Source of the DNA: Devosia chinhatensis
Lineage (GTDB): Bacteria; Pseudomonadota; Alphaproteobacteria; Rhizobiales; Devosiaceae
DNA: 64,000 bases
Direction of reading: 5' to 3'
NCBI RefSeq assembly: GCF_000969445.1
Contig: NZ_JZEY01000061.1
Span: forward strand, 917,501-981,500
The notes beneath the pieces were generated by a model. It was given only the letters and a program-made list of their open reading frames with translations. It ran no database searches and was not told the origin of the DNA. The position numbers were made by a program, and so were the translations under genes. Positions 1-8,522 of this stretch are shown here, one piece after another. The number at the start of each line of letters is the position of its first letter. Position 1 is the first letter of the stretch.

Positions 1-22
1 CCGGCGCCGGCTCCAGAAATAG

Positions 23-54
23 AAAACCCCGCAGCCTTGCGGCTACGGGGTTTT
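23..54 (-). terminator. Terminator of the tRNA-Leu gene
   Basis: A near-perfect inverted repeat (AAAACCCCG..GCC, 4-base loop, GGC..CGGGGTTTT) lies just 3' of the tRNA on the minus strand and ends in a T run there. It is symmetrical enough to stop transcription in both directions. Confidence 0.75.
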
Positions 55-59
55 GAAAT

Positions 60-144
60 TGGTGCCCAGAAAAGGACTCGAACCTTCACGCCTTGCGGCA
101 CACGGACCTGAACCGTGCGCGTCTACCAATTCCGCCATCTGGGC
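60..144 (-). tRNA. tRNA-Leu (anticodon CAG)
   Basis: Read on the minus strand, the 85-base sequence folds as a class II tRNA. The acceptor stem GCCCAGA pairs with TCTGGGC, followed by discriminator A and an encoded CCA end. The anticodon stem CACGG/CCGTG holds the loop TTCAGGT, giving anticodon CAG (reads CUG leucine codons). A variable arm is followed by the T-arm with GTTCGAGTC. The long variable arm and the GGCGGAATTGGTAGAC D-arm are leucine-type features. Confidence 0.96.
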
Positions 145-387
145 GACGGGCGAGTAACTAGGTTGCTGCCCCGACATTGTCAATGCGCTTTGTGCAGGTT
201 TCAGAACTTTGCCCCATCCCAATGTTTTATAACGGCGAGATCGGCCCCTGCCGCGCCCTCGAGACTGGGCCGACGGATCACGAAAGGGCTTTTGCCCACG
301 CCGTTCTCGCCCCGGGCAAAGGCTCGACAGAAGCGAGCCGCTTGCGGTAGAAGCGGCTGACACAATCCTGCCTGCCGGAGTTTCCAG

Positions 388-1386
388 ATGGATCGCACCC
401 TTCCCAAGCTCGTCACCATTTTTGGTGGGTCGGGATTCGTCGGCACCCATCTGGTCCAGATCCTGGCGCGCCAGGGCTATCGCATCCGCGTAGCCGTCCG
501 CCGGCCGGACCTCGCCGGCAAGACCCGCATTTTCGGCAATGTCGGACAGGTCATGCCGATCCAGGCCAATCTGCGCAATGCCGATTCCGTGCGTCGTGCC
601 GTCGAGGGCGCGGATATCGTCATCAACCTGGTTGGCGTCGGCCATGAAAAGGGCCCGCAGAGCTTCGAGGCCGTGCATGTGCAGGGCGCCGCGCTCGTCG
701 CGCAACTGGCCAAGCAGGCCGGCGTTTCCGCCTTCGTGCACATGTCCGCCCTTGGCGTCGACAAGGCGGCCGATGTCAGCCTTTATGCCGCTAGCAAGTT
801 CCGCGGCGAACAGGCCGTGCTCGCCGCCTTCCCCGAGGCCGTCGTCATGCGGCCGGGGCTGATTTTCGGGCAGGGCGATGGCTTCTTCAATCTGATGGGC
901 ACCCTGGCGCGCATGTTCCCGGTCATGCCGCTGATTTCAGGCAAGACCCTGTTCCAGCCAGTTTTCGTCGGGGACGTGGCCGAAGCCTTCGCCCAGGCGG
1001 CAGAGGGCAAAGTCAAGACCGGCCGCGTCTATGAACTGGGGGGCCCGGATGTGGAGAGCCACAAGGCGTTGATGGAACGCATCCTGCGCGAGGCCGGCCG
1101 CAAGCGCCCGCTCGTGCCGTTCCCATCGGGCCTTGCCAAGCTCGGCGCCTCGATCCTGGGCATCCTGCCGACCAAGCCGCTGGTCACAGGCGACCAGGTC
1201 GAATTGCTGGGCGTCGACAATGTCGTTTCCGAAGAGGCCATTCGCGACAAGCGCACCCTGGCCGCCTTCGGCATCGTGCCCACCAGCATGGATGCGATCC
1301 TGCCCACCTATATGTGGCGTTTCCGTCGACACGGCGAATTCGATCGCGATGACAAGTCGCAATCGGGCGGCAGCGTCGCCGCCTGA
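388..1386 (+). CDS. Complex I NDUFA9 subunit family protein (NAD(P)-binding, SDR-like)
   Basis: A 332-residue Rossmann-fold protein of the atypical short-chain dehydrogenase group. The nucleotide-binding motif is at the N-terminus (VTIFGGSGFVGTHLV, about residues 9-23), followed by the family-typical NLVGVG and HMSALG stretches. In mitochondria NDUFA9 is an accessory complex I subunit that binds NADPH; bacterial homologues carry the same family name but their link to complex I is not settled. No nuo genes are in this window. It is monocistronic between the tRNA and its own terminator. The ATG follows a GGAG-type ribosome site. Confidence 0.88.
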   Translation: MDRTLPKLVTIFGGSGFVGTHLVQILARQGYRIRVAVRRPDLAGKTRIFGNVGQVMPIQANLRNADSVRRAVEGADIVINLVGVGHEKGPQSFEAVHVQGAALVAQLAKQAGVSAFVHMSALGVDKAADVSLYAASKFRGEQAVLAAFPEAVVMRPGLIFGQGDGFFNLMGTLARMFPVMPLISGKTLFQPVFVGDVAEAFAQAAEGKVKTGRVYELGGPDVESHKALMERILREAGRKRPLVPFPSGLAKLGASILGILPTKPLVTGDQVELLGVDNVVSEEAIRDKRTLAAFGIVPTSMDAILPTYMWRFRRHGEFDRDDKSQSGGSVAA

Positions 1387-1409
1387 CGCTTGATTTTCTT
1401 GCCATGTTC

Positions 1410-1442
1410 AAGCCTCCGACCTTGTGGTCGGGGGCTTCTTTT
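1410..1442 (+). terminator. Rho-independent terminator after the NDUFA9-family gene
   Basis: A 12-bp stem (AAGCCTCCGACC / GGTCGGGGGCTT, one G-T pair) with a TTGT loop, followed by CTTTT, 24 bases after the stop codon. Confidence 0.8.
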
Positions 1443-1470
1443 ATGTCTTAGAAGAGCCGAACAAATAGTC

Positions 1471-1540
1471 CAAGATATATCTTGAAACCGCGCTGTCCGA
1501 CGCCGATCTTCTGGGTCACGGGCTTTCAAGATATATCTGG
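1471..1540 (+). promoter_or_regulatory. Paired palindromic operators of the PadR repressor
   Basis: Two copies of nearly the same palindrome precede the padR-family gene: CAAGATATATCTTG (1471-1484, perfect dyad) and CAAGATATATCTGG (1527-1540, one arm altered), 56 bases apart. The second copy abuts the ribosome site. AT-rich dyads of this kind are typical PadR targets, so autorepression is the likely use; that step is inference. Confidence 0.7.
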
Positions 1541-1549
1541 AGATAGGTC

Positions 1550-2263
1550 ATGAGCTACTGGAACAATGGCGAGCCGAACTGGCGCAAGATCGAGCAGATG
1601 GCGCGGCGTGGCTGGGGCCGGATGCAGCGGATGGCTGACGACGAATTCGGTAACTGGGGGGGCAATGTGCGCGTCGGGCGCATGCTGGCCTCGGGCGACC
1701 TGCGCCTTGTGGCGCTCTACTTCATCGAGCAGCAGCCCCGCCATGGCTATGACCTGATCAAGGCGGTGGAAGAGCGCTCGAATGGGGTCTATTCACCCAG
1801 TCCCGGCATAGTTTACCCGGCGCTGACATTTCTCGAGGAAGCCGGTTACGTGACCTCCTCGGCCGATGGCAACAAGAAGCTCTACACCATCACCGATGAA
1901 GGCCGGACGCATCTGGCGGAAAATCGCGAATCGGTGGCCTCGACGCTGGATTTCCTGGCCCGGACCGGCGAACAGATGAACCGCTTCCGCGAATTCGTGC
2001 GGGCAGACTTTCCCTTCGGCGACCAATCCCGTCCCGAGGATGGCAACGTGCCCCCCAATTGGGGCGGGCGTTCGGAACGCTCTGCGCCGGACCAGCCGAT
2101 GCACGATGCCGTGCCCGAACTCGAAGCGGCCCGCAAGGCGCTCAAGCAGGCCCTCAAGAAAGCCCGCAAGGGCAGCGACGAGCAGCAGCGCCGTGCCGCT
2201 GACATCCTCCGGCGGGCTGCCGCCGAAGTCGATGGCTTGGCTGACGACGAGGTCGATCTCTAG
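1550..2263 (+). CDS. PadR family transcriptional regulator
   Basis: A 237-residue regulator. The PadR winged-helix domain spans about residues 45-125, with the family landmarks RLVALYFIEQ, HGYDLIKAVEE, YSPSPGIVYPAL and YVTSSADGNKKLYTIT. An N-terminal extension of about 40 residues (WNNGEPNWRKIEQMARRGWGRM) and a charged C-terminal helix rich in Ala, Lys and Arg flank it; the latter is the usual dimerisation region. PadR repressors often control efflux or detoxification genes, but none is adjacent, so autoregulation through the two upstream palindromes is the only target visible. Ligand unknown. Confidence 0.92.
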   Translation: MSYWNNGEPNWRKIEQMARRGWGRMQRMADDEFGNWGGNVRVGRMLASGDLRLVALYFIEQQPRHGYDLIKAVEERSNGVYSPSPGIVYPALTFLEEAGYVTSSADGNKKLYTITDEGRTHLAENRESVASTLDFLARTGEQMNRFREFVRADFPFGDQSRPEDGNVPPNWGGRSERSAPDQPMHDAVPELEAARKALKQALKKARKGSDEQQRRAADILRRAAAEVDGLADDEVDL

Positions 2264-2295
2264 GGTCGCGGAAGGCAGACGCCATATTCTGTGTT

Positions 2296-2325
2296 ACCAC
2301 CCGGCATGTCCGGGTGGTCCACTTT
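2296..2325. terminator. Hairpin terminator between convergent padR and tetR genes
   Basis: A 9-bp perfect stem ACCACCCGG / CCGGGTGGT with a 5-base loop, followed by CCACTTTT on the plus strand. It sits between convergent genes and probably ends padR transcription; the T run is short. Confidence 0.6.
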
Positions 2326-2389
2326 TCGCCTGGATAGGGAGGGGCCGGACGAGTGGGCAATGACGCCGCGGCGGCGGCCTGCGCACGTC

Positions 2390-3079
2390 TTACGCCCCCG
2401 GCTTGGTCCTGAGAAAATCGAGGACCATCTGCACTGCATGGGCCTCGCGTTCCTGCACCATGCCCACGCTCGAGAGATCACGCTCGAAGATCACCGAAAG
2501 CGTGGCCGTGTTGGACACGTAGAAAAAGCCGAGTGCGGCGACCGAAATATAAAGCTGCACCGGATCGACATCGCGGCGGAAAATGCCCGAAGCAGCGCCG
2601 CGTTCGATGATCGCCGCGATCTGTCCCACGAGCGGGGAATGCAGCGCCTTGATGTCGGGCAGCGTCTTGAGGAAGCGCGCATTCTCGATGTTTTCTGTGC
2701 CCAAGAGGCGCGGAAACCAGGGATTGGCGAGAAAATGCCGGAAGGTGAAGCGCACCAGCCGGTCCATCGCCTGCACCGGGTCATATTGATCGAGCGAGAG
2801 CGCCCGTTCGCCGCGCCGGATTTCCTGGTAGGCATCCAGCAGCACTGCCCGGTAGAGCTCTTCCTTGTTGCCGAAATAATGGTAGAGCAGGCGCTTGTTG
2901 GCGCCTGCCCGCTCGGCAATGGCATCCACTCGTGCCCCTTCAAACCCCCGATCGGCAAACTCCACCCGGGCCGCAGCCAGGATGGAGGCCTTGGTCTTGG
3001 CCGAATTGCGCGGCCGCTTGACCGTCTCAGCCTTGGGCTTCGACGCCACCGCGCTTGCGGGTGAAGAGGGCTCGGACAC
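2390..3079 (-). CDS. TetR/AcrR family transcriptional regulator
   Basis: A 229-residue TetR repressor. The N-terminal helix-turn-helix covers about residues 28-75 (ILAAARVEFADRGFEGARVDAIAERAGANKRLLYHYF split over the usual three helices). The C-terminal ligand domain has an NPWFPRLLGTEN stretch common in this subgroup. It is the last gene of the tctC-tctB-tctA-tetR set and its start overlaps the end of tctA by 53 bases, so it is translationally linked to the transporter and probably senses its substrate or a metabolite. A GTG codon a few residues in is an alternative start that would shorten the overlap. Confidence 0.9.
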   Translation of the reverse strand: MSEPSSPASAVASKPKAETVKRPRNSAKTKASILAAARVEFADRGFEGARVDAIAERAGANKRLLYHYFGNKEELYRAVLLDAYQEIRRGERALSLDQYDPVQAMDRLVRFTFRHFLANPWFPRLLGTENIENARFLKTLPDIKALHSPLVGQIAAIIERGAASGIFRRDVDPVQLYISVAALGFFYVSNTATLSVIFERDLSSVGMVQEREAHAVQMVLDFLRTKPGA

Positions 3080-4553
3080 GTCGGTTTACCGCCGGAATGG
3101 ACATGAGGATGGTGACGACAATGATCAGGCAGATAACAGCAGAGATCGGGCGGGTAAAGAACGGGCTGGGATCGCCATTGGTCAGCATCAGCCCGCGCCT
3201 CAGATTGAGGTCGAGCAAATCCCCCAGAATGATCCCCAGCACGAGCGGCGCCATGGGATATTTCATCTCCCGCAGGATGAAGCCGACAATGCCGAAACCC
3301 AGCATGACATAGACATCGAACATGCGCTGGGTGATGGCAAACGAGCCCACGACGCACAGCACATAGACCACGGCCATCAACCGCTCGCGCGGTACCGACA
3401 GCACGGTCAGCAAGGGCTTGGTGAGGGTCAGTCCGAAGACGAGGATGGCGATGGTTGAGAAGAACAGAATTGCCACGATCTGGTAGAGGAATTCCGGATT
3501 TTCCGTCATCAGCAGCGGGCCGGGGCGGATGCCGTGGATGAACATGGCCGCGATCAGGACGGCAGCGGAGGCCGAACCGGGCAGCGCCAGCGTCAGGGTC
3601 GGGATCATGGCCCCCGGCACGACCGCTGAATTGCCGGTTTCGGCGGCAATCAGCCCTTCCTGGCTGCCCTTGCCGAACAGATGCTTTTCCTTGCTGGTCC
3701 GCTTGGCGGCGGCATAGGAGGCCCAGGCCCCCACATCCTCGCCCACGCCGGGCACGATGCCCACGAAGGTGCCGATAATCCCCGAGCGCAAAGTGGTCCA
3801 CTTGTAGCGGAAGACTTCGGAAAGCGGTGGCACGACACGGTCGCCGGCTGAGACGATCCGCGCCTGCGCGGAGCGTTTCATCACACCCAGAATTTCGGCG
3901 AAGCCGAAGGCGCCGACCATGGCGGGGATGAGGTCGATGCCGCCGCCCAGCGCAGGAATGCCGAAGGTGAATCGTTGATGGGCATGCAGGGTTTCCATGC
4001 CGACCATGGCCACGAGCAGGCCGAGAATGCCGGCAATATAACCCTTGAGCGGATCGTCGATAGCGGTCAGCTGGCCCGAAATGATGACGCCGAACAGCGC
4101 CAGCCAGAAAAACTCATAGGTGCCGAAACGCAAGGCCGCTTCCGCCAGGAGCGGCGCGATCAGGGCCAGGGCGACGATGCCCACCAGCGTGCCCAGCGTC
4201 GATGAGGTCGTGGCCAGGCCCATGGCCATGCCGGCCTTGCCCTGTAAAGCCAGTGGATGACCGTCGAGCGTGGTCGCCGCGCTGGCCGGGGTGCCCGGAA
4301 TGGAGAGCAGGATGGCCGTGCGGCTGCCGCCATAAATGGCGCCGGAATAAAGACACATCAGGCACAGGATCGCCTGATCCGGCGCCATCTTGTAGGTGAG
4401 CGTCACCAGAAGGGCGACGCCCATGGTGGCGGTAAGCCCCGGCAATGCACCGATGATGATGCCCAGAAGCGTCGCCCAGGCGATATTGAACAGCGAGAGC
4501 GGGGTAAGGAAATGGACCAGGCCATTGCCCAGCATCGAGAGGCCGTCGAGCAT
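3027..4553 (-). CDS. tctA: Tripartite tricarboxylate transporter, large permease TctA
   Basis: A 508-residue inner-membrane protein with about 10-12 hydrophobic segments, the large subunit of a TctABC secondary transporter driven by an ion gradient. The two inverted family repeats are visible: GALPGLTATMG near residues 36-46 and GIVPGVGEDVGAWASYA near residues 264-280, then TGNSAVVPGAMIPTLTLALPG. Length fits the family (about 500). It lies 9 bases after tctB and overlaps tetR. Substrate cannot be read from sequence; family members carry citrate, aromatic acids or other carboxylates. Confidence 0.95.
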   Translation of the reverse strand: MLDGLSMLGNGLVHFLTPLSLFNIAWATLLGIIIGALPGLTATMGVALLVTLTYKMAPDQAILCLMCLYSGAIYGGSRTAILLSIPGTPASAATTLDGHPLALQGKAGMAMGLATTSSTLGTLVGIVALALIAPLLAEAALRFGTYEFFWLALFGVIISGQLTAIDDPLKGYIAGILGLLVAMVGMETLHAHQRFTFGIPALGGGIDLIPAMVGAFGFAEILGVMKRSAQARIVSAGDRVVPPLSEVFRYKWTTLRSGIIGTFVGIVPGVGEDVGAWASYAAAKRTSKEKHLFGKGSQEGLIAAETGNSAVVPGAMIPTLTLALPGSASAAVLIAAMFIHGIRPGPLLMTENPEFLYQIVAILFFSTIAILVFGLTLTKPLLTVLSVPRERLMAVVYVLCVVGSFAITQRMFDVYVMLGFGIVGFILREMKYPMAPLVLGIILGDLLDLNLRRGLMLTNGDPSPFFTRPISAVICLIIVVTILMSIPAVNRRVRALFTRKRGGVEAQG

Positions 4554-4562
4554 GGCGCCCTC

Positions 4563-5105
4563 CTAAGGCAGTCGCACGAGAAAAGCCCGCTGGAAGACCA
4601 GCGTGACAATGGCGGAAACGGTGATCGACAGGCCGAGCGCCCAGAACAGCGAGGGCATGAGCGGCCGGCGTGGCGTGGCCAGCCAGCATTCGAACACCAT
4701 GATGAAGCAGAAGACGAAAATCGCCGTGGCGGCCCAGAAGGGCAAGGTGCCAACCAGGCCCAGCGTATAGATGAGGGCGAGCGCCATCACCGCCATGGCG
4801 CGGCCCGCCGCGCCTGAAAACAGCGCCTGCCCCAGGGTCTGCCAGCCCTGTTCGGCCGGTGCGCGCAGGGAGCGCAGGGACAGAATGGCCCCGCACAGGG
4901 TCAGCGCGGCGCTGAGTATGCCGGGCACCAGGCCCGGTACCGTCAAGGGATGGATGCGGCGCACCTCGAGCCGGTCCATGGTCCAGGCGCCATAGAAAAT
5001 GGCAACGCCCAGCACAATGAAGACCAGCCCTGCCAGCAGATCCGCACGGATCATGGCGGGATTGATGTCATCGTCGGATGGAAGGGGGGCGGGTTCGGTG
5101 GTCAT
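4563..5105 (-). CDS. tctB: Tripartite tricarboxylate transporter, small permease TctB
   Basis: A 180-residue small membrane subunit with about four hydrophobic segments (LLAGLVFIVLGVAIFYGAW, GLVPGILSAALTLCGAIL, a central segment and a C-terminal one), matching the TctB family in size and layout. It works with TctA in the inner membrane. The reading frame is open further upstream, but the ATG at 5105 gives a normal TctB N-terminus (MTTEPAPLPSDDDINPAMIRADL) while the upstream extension is Arg/Pro/His-rich and not family-like. It sits between tctC (147-base gap with a strong hairpin) and tctA. Confidence 0.9.
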   Translation of the reverse strand: MTTEPAPLPSDDDINPAMIRADLLAGLVFIVLGVAIFYGAWTMDRLEVRRIHPLTVPGLVPGILSAALTLCGAILSLRSLRAPAEQGWQTLGQALFSGAAGRAMAVMALALIYTLGLVGTLPFWAATAIFVFCFIMVFECWLATPRRPLMPSLFWALGLSITVSAIVTLVFQRAFLVRLP

Positions 5106-5208
5106 AATGTCCGGGCCTGTCGGCGCGCGCGCGCTGCCATGATGATCGCCATCACCCGTTGCGTCCGGACAATCCTTGTGCCGGCAGCATACGGGCGATG
5201 AGAATGGG

Positions 5209-5249
5209 TGGCGGGAGGCCGGCTGCGTGGGCAGACGGCCTCCCGCCAC
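5209..5249 (-). other. Intercistronic stem-loop between tctC and tctB
   Basis: A perfect 14-bp stem (GTGGCGGGAGGCCG / CGGCCTCCCGCCAC) begins 4 bases after the tctC stop codon. There is no T run. Hairpins placed after binding-protein genes often stabilise the upstream message or reduce read-through, so that the binding protein is made in excess over the permease; that role is inferred here. Confidence 0.6.
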
Positions 5250-5252
5250 GTC

Positions 5253-6293
5253 TTAGTTGCCGCCCACTTCCGTGCGCGTTTCGCAATCGATGCCGATCGT
5301 TGAAGGATCCACCACTGCTTCGCCGCGCTCGGCCGCGTCACAGGCTTCAAGGATCACAACCGGCATGGCAAGAGCCCGGGCTTCGGCGCCGTAGGACGGA
5401 GCAAAGACCGCGCCAAACGTCTCGGCATAGGTTCTGATGGCTTCCGAATTGGCCACCTGCTCGGACCAGACCCTGTCAAGCGTCGCCACCACTTCGTCTG
5501 GCACGCCGACCGGCACGAAAATGCCGAAATAGTCGGGGGCCAGTTCCATCTCGGGCATCCAGTTCGTGATCGGCGGGATGGGGTCGACACCATCGAGCAC
5601 CAGTGGCTGGTCGGACAGAACCGCCAGCGCCCTCAGACGGCCGCCGCGGATCAGTTCCGTCTGTTCCACCGCCAACTGGGTGGTCACCATGGCCTCGCCC
5701 GAGGCCGTGGCAATGGCTGCAGGGCCGCCGCCGTCATAGGTGATCATATTGTAGTCGAAACCGCCCGCCGCTCCCGAAAGGGCTGCGATGGCGCCGCCAC
5801 CGGAAGACGTTATGCCCGCCGTGGCCACGGTCACCGAATTGCCGCGCGTCTGGAAAACTTCAAGCAATTGCCCGAAATCGGTGAACTCGCTGTCTGCCGG
5901 CACCGAGACCACCGGCACATTGGCCACGGAGAGATAGATATGCCAGTCGTCGATATTGGTATCGGGCAGCAGCCCGGTGATCGAATAGGTGGCATTGTTG
6001 GCAATGGCATTGGCCGTCCAAGTATAGCCATCCTTGGCCGCGTTGAGCACTTCCTGGGTGCCGATGGCCCCCGATGCGCCTGGCTGGTTGACCACCACGA
6101 CCTCGACCCCGAGCGCTTCGGCCAGGATCGGTGCGGTGACGCGGGTGACCTGGTCGGTCGAGCCGCCTGCACCCCATGGCACGATCAGGTTGATCGGCCG
6201 GTCGGGCGTCCATTCCTGGGCGAAAGACATGGCTGTTCCCAGCGTCAACAGGGCAGTGCCCGACGCCAGGATGAGCCGCAATGATTGCGTCAT
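5253..6293 (-). CDS. tctC: Tripartite tricarboxylate transporter substrate-binding protein (TctC/Bug family)
   Basis: A 346-residue periplasmic binding protein. A signal peptide (MTQSLRLILASGTALLTLG..AMSFA, about 25 residues) is followed by the Bug-family opening EWTPDRPINLIVPWGAGGS and later NQPGASGAIG. Bug proteins bind carboxylates through this N-terminal loop region and hand them to TctAB. The frame extends upstream, but the ATG at 6293 has a GGGAGG ribosome site (two AGG blocks) and starts exactly at the signal peptide. First gene of the operon; its promoter region is shared with the divergent tauE gene. Confidence 0.94.
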   Translation of the reverse strand: MTQSLRLILASGTALLTLGTAMSFAQEWTPDRPINLIVPWGAGGSTDQVTRVTAPILAEALGVEVVVVNQPGASGAIGTQEVLNAAKDGYTWTANAIANNATYSITGLLPDTNIDDWHIYLSVANVPVVSVPADSEFTDFGQLLEVFQTRGNSVTVATAGITSSGGGAIAALSGAAGGFDYNMITYDGGGPAAIATASGEAMVTTQLAVEQTELIRGGRLRALAVLSDQPLVLDGVDPIPPITNWMPEMELAPDYFGIFVPVGVPDEVVATLDRVWSEQVANSEAIRTYAETFGAVFAPSYGAEARALAMPVVILEACDAAERGEAVVDPSTIGIDCETRTEVGGN

Positions 6294-6377
6294 CCTCAAA
6301 ATCCTCCCTTGTGGCGAGGCCGGTTTTTTTGGCTCTCGCTTCGGAACTTGCGAGCCTGGGCCAGCCCTGTCAAGCCA

Positions 6378-6400
6378 GAAGTAACCACGCGGTGAGTAAA
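6378..6400. promoter_or_regulatory. Candidate operator in the tctC-tauE divergent region
   Basis: The stretch AGAAGTAACCACGCGGTGAGTAAA begins with the same GAAGTAACCA string found at 7312-7321 in front of the dehydrogenase gene, and forms an imperfect dyad (GTAACCAC / GTGAGTAA). It could be a site for the TetR regulator of this locus. Low confidence because the second half-site is degenerate. Confidence 0.3.
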
Positions 6401-6508
6401 GTGATCGGCTGACGTCGCGCGCAAATATTTGCCACGGGACGAATTTTGAGACTAAGTCGTCTTCAGCGGGCGCGATCTGCACCCCATCGTTATGCTGCGG
6501 GGGGCAAG

Positions 6509-7255
6509 GTGGACTTCGAACTGGAACGGCTGGCGGTTTTGGGCTTGGCATTGGCTGCGGGCGCCATCGTCAAGGGCGCAACCGGGATGGGCCTGCCGCT
6601 CATTGCCCTGCCGGTGCTGACGACGGCCTTCGGCCTGCAACATGCCGTGGGCATCATGGCCGTCACGCAGGTGCTGACCAATGCGCTCCAGCTCTGGCAG
6701 TTCCGAACCGCCGGGCAATCCGAACGCATGCGTTTCCTGCCACTCTTTCTGTTCGCAGGCGGATTGGGCGTCATCTTGGGCACGCTGGCCCTGCACAGCC
6801 TGCCCGAGCGCACCCTCGTCTTTTCCCTCGGCGTGCTGCTTTTGGGCTATTTTCTGCTTAAGATCAGCCGCCCGCATCTTTCAGTCGATGCCGGCCTGGC
6901 GCGGCGCGGCGGGCCCTTCGCTGGCTTCGGCAGTGGCGTGCTGCAGGGCGCCACCGGCATTTCCGCCCCAGTCGGGGTCACGTTCATCCACGCCATGGGT
7001 CTCGAGCGCGGCGCCCACCTCTACGCCGTCTCGGCCATGTTCCTCGTGCTGGGACTGGTGCAGTTTCCCGCCTTGGTGGTCAGCGGCATCATGCAGCCCG
7101 CCTGGATCGTCGAGGCGCTGCTCGCCATGATACCGATCCTGGTCTTCATGCCAATTGGCCAGGCCCTGGCCGGCCGGCTCAGCCGTCGCGCCTTCGATCT
7201 CATGATCCTGATCTTCCTCGGCCTCATGGGCCTCAAGATGGTGCTCGGCCTTTGA
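6509..7255 (+). CDS. TauE/SafE family sulfite exporter-type permease
   Basis: A 248-residue membrane protein with about eight hydrophobic segments and the TauE/SafE duplicated motif: GAIVKGATGMGLPL near the N-terminus and FGSGVLQGATGISAPVG at mid-length. Family members move sulfite, sulfoacetate or other small organic anions. I chose the GTG at 6509 because it has a GGGGGG ribosome site and starts the protein just before the first membrane segment; an ATG at 6446 would add 21 Arg-rich residues with no ribosome site. It is divergent from tctCBA and upstream of the dehydrogenase operon, so it may export or import a related anion. Confidence 0.85.
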   Translation: MDFELERLAVLGLALAAGAIVKGATGMGLPLIALPVLTTAFGLQHAVGIMAVTQVLTNALQLWQFRTAGQSERMRFLPLFLFAGGLGVILGTLALHSLPERTLVFSLGVLLLGYFLLKISRPHLSVDAGLARRGGPFAGFGSGVLQGATGISAPVGVTFIHAMGLERGAHLYAVSAMFLVLGLVQFPALVVSGIMQPAWIVEALLAMIPILVFMPIGQALAGRLSRRAFDLMILIFLGLMGLKMVLGL

Positions 7256-7283
7256 CCGCGACCAAGGTCGAACGGCCATCCGC

Positions 7284-7330
7284 TTGACGCCGACCCCATC
7301 GCTGTTATACGGAAGTAACCAATCAGTTAC
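7284..7330 (+). promoter_or_regulatory. Promoter with overlapping operator for the dehydrogenase-DUF993-epimerase operon
   Basis: TTGACG (7284-7289), 16-base spacer and TATACG (7306-7311) form a good sigma-70 type promoter. Immediately downstream is the dyad GTAAC-CAATCA-GTTAC (7315-7330), positioned where a repressor would block transcription. The dyad has the form of a TetR operator and shares its left arm with 6378-6400. Binding by the TetR protein of this locus is an inference. Confidence 0.55.
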
Positions 7331-7357
7331 ACGGACGATCGTCCTGGGGAGGATAGA

Positions 7358-8509
7358 ATGGCTGAACAGCGCATCGGCATCATCATGCATGGCGTCACCG
7401 GACGCATGGGCTACAATCAGCATCTGGTGCGCTCGATCCTGGCGATCCGCGACCAGGGCGGCATAACGCTCAGGAATGGCGACCGGCTCGTTGTCGACCC
7501 GATCATTGTGGGCCGCGACAAGGATAAGATCGAAGCGCTGGCCAAAAAGCACAACATTGCCCGCTGGGGCACCGATCTCGATGCAGCGCTTGCCAATCCC
7601 GATGACACCATCTTCTTCGATGCCGGCACGACCCTGATGCGCGCGGGCCTGCTCGAGCGGGCTCTGGCCGCCGGCAAGAACGTCTATTGCGAAAAGCCGA
7701 CATCGGACGATCTCGAAGTGGCCGTGAACCTGGCCAGGACCGCCCGTGCCTCGGGGCTGAAACATGGCGTCGTGCAGGACAAGCTGTTCCTGCCGGGCCT
7801 GATGAAGCTCAAGATGCTCCGCGATAGCGGCTTTTTCGGCAAGATCCTCTCGGTGCGCGGCGAATTCGGCTATTGGGTCTTCGAAGGCGATTGGCAGAAG
7901 GCGCAGCGCCCGAGCTGGAACTATCGCAAGAATGACGGCGGCGGCATCATCCTCGATATGCTCTGCCACTGGCGCTACGTCATGGACAATCTCTTCGGCG
8001 AAGTGCAGGCCGTTTCGTGCCTGGGCGCCACCCACATTCCCCAGCGTGTGGACGAGAAGGGCAATACGTTCGATTGCGACACCGATGATGCAGCCTATGC
8101 CACCTTCCAGCTCGAAGGCGGGGTGATCGCCCAGATCAATTCGAGCTGGACCACCCGTGTCCGGCGCGACGATCTCGTGACCTTCCATGTCGATGGCACC
8201 CATGGCTCGGCCGTGGCGGGCCTGCACAAATGCTGGACCCAGCACCGCGTCAATACCCCCAAGCCGGTCTGGAATCCCGACCAGCCGCAGACCATGAATT
8301 TCTTCAATGACTGGGAAGAAGTGCCGGACAATTGGCCCGCCGATAACGGCTTCAAGGCGCAGTGGGAAATGTTCCTCCGCCACGTCGCCGAAGATGCCCC
8401 TTGGGAATATGGCCTCGAAGCCGGCGCCAAAGGCGTACAGCTGGCCGAGCTTGGTCTCAAGAGCTGGGAAGAACGCCGCTGGCTGGATGTGCCGAAGCTG
8501 GAATTCTAA
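7358..8509 (+). CDS. Gfo/Idh/MocA family NAD(P)-dependent oxidoreductase
   Basis: A 383-residue sugar- or polyol-type dehydrogenase. The N-terminal Rossmann domain starts GIIMHGVTGRMGYN, a variant of the usual GxGxxG, and contains the family EKP motif (NVYCEKPTSDD, about residues 107-117). The C-terminal domain carries NDGGGIILDMLCHW, where the GGG..LD..CHW pattern replaces the usual GGG..D.G.H active-site region. First gene of a three-gene operon with a DUF993 protein and a TIM-barrel epimerase, which suggests catabolism of an unidentified sugar or sugar acid. The ATG has a GGAGG ribosome site. Confidence 0.9.
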   Translation: MAEQRIGIIMHGVTGRMGYNQHLVRSILAIRDQGGITLRNGDRLVVDPIIVGRDKDKIEALAKKHNIARWGTDLDAALANPDDTIFFDAGTTLMRAGLLERALAAGKNVYCEKPTSDDLEVAVNLARTARASGLKHGVVQDKLFLPGLMKLKMLRDSGFFGKILSVRGEFGYWVFEGDWQKAQRPSWNYRKNDGGGIILDMLCHWRYVMDNLFGEVQAVSCLGATHIPQRVDEKGNTFDCDTDDAAYATFQLEGGVIAQINSSWTTRVRRDDLVTFHVDGTHGSAVAGLHKCWTQHRVNTPKPVWNPDQPQTMNFFNDWEEVPDNWPADNGFKAQWEMFLRHVAEDAPWEYGLEAGAKGVQLAELGLKSWEERRWLDVPKLEF

Positions 8510-8522
8510 GCGGACGAAAGGT

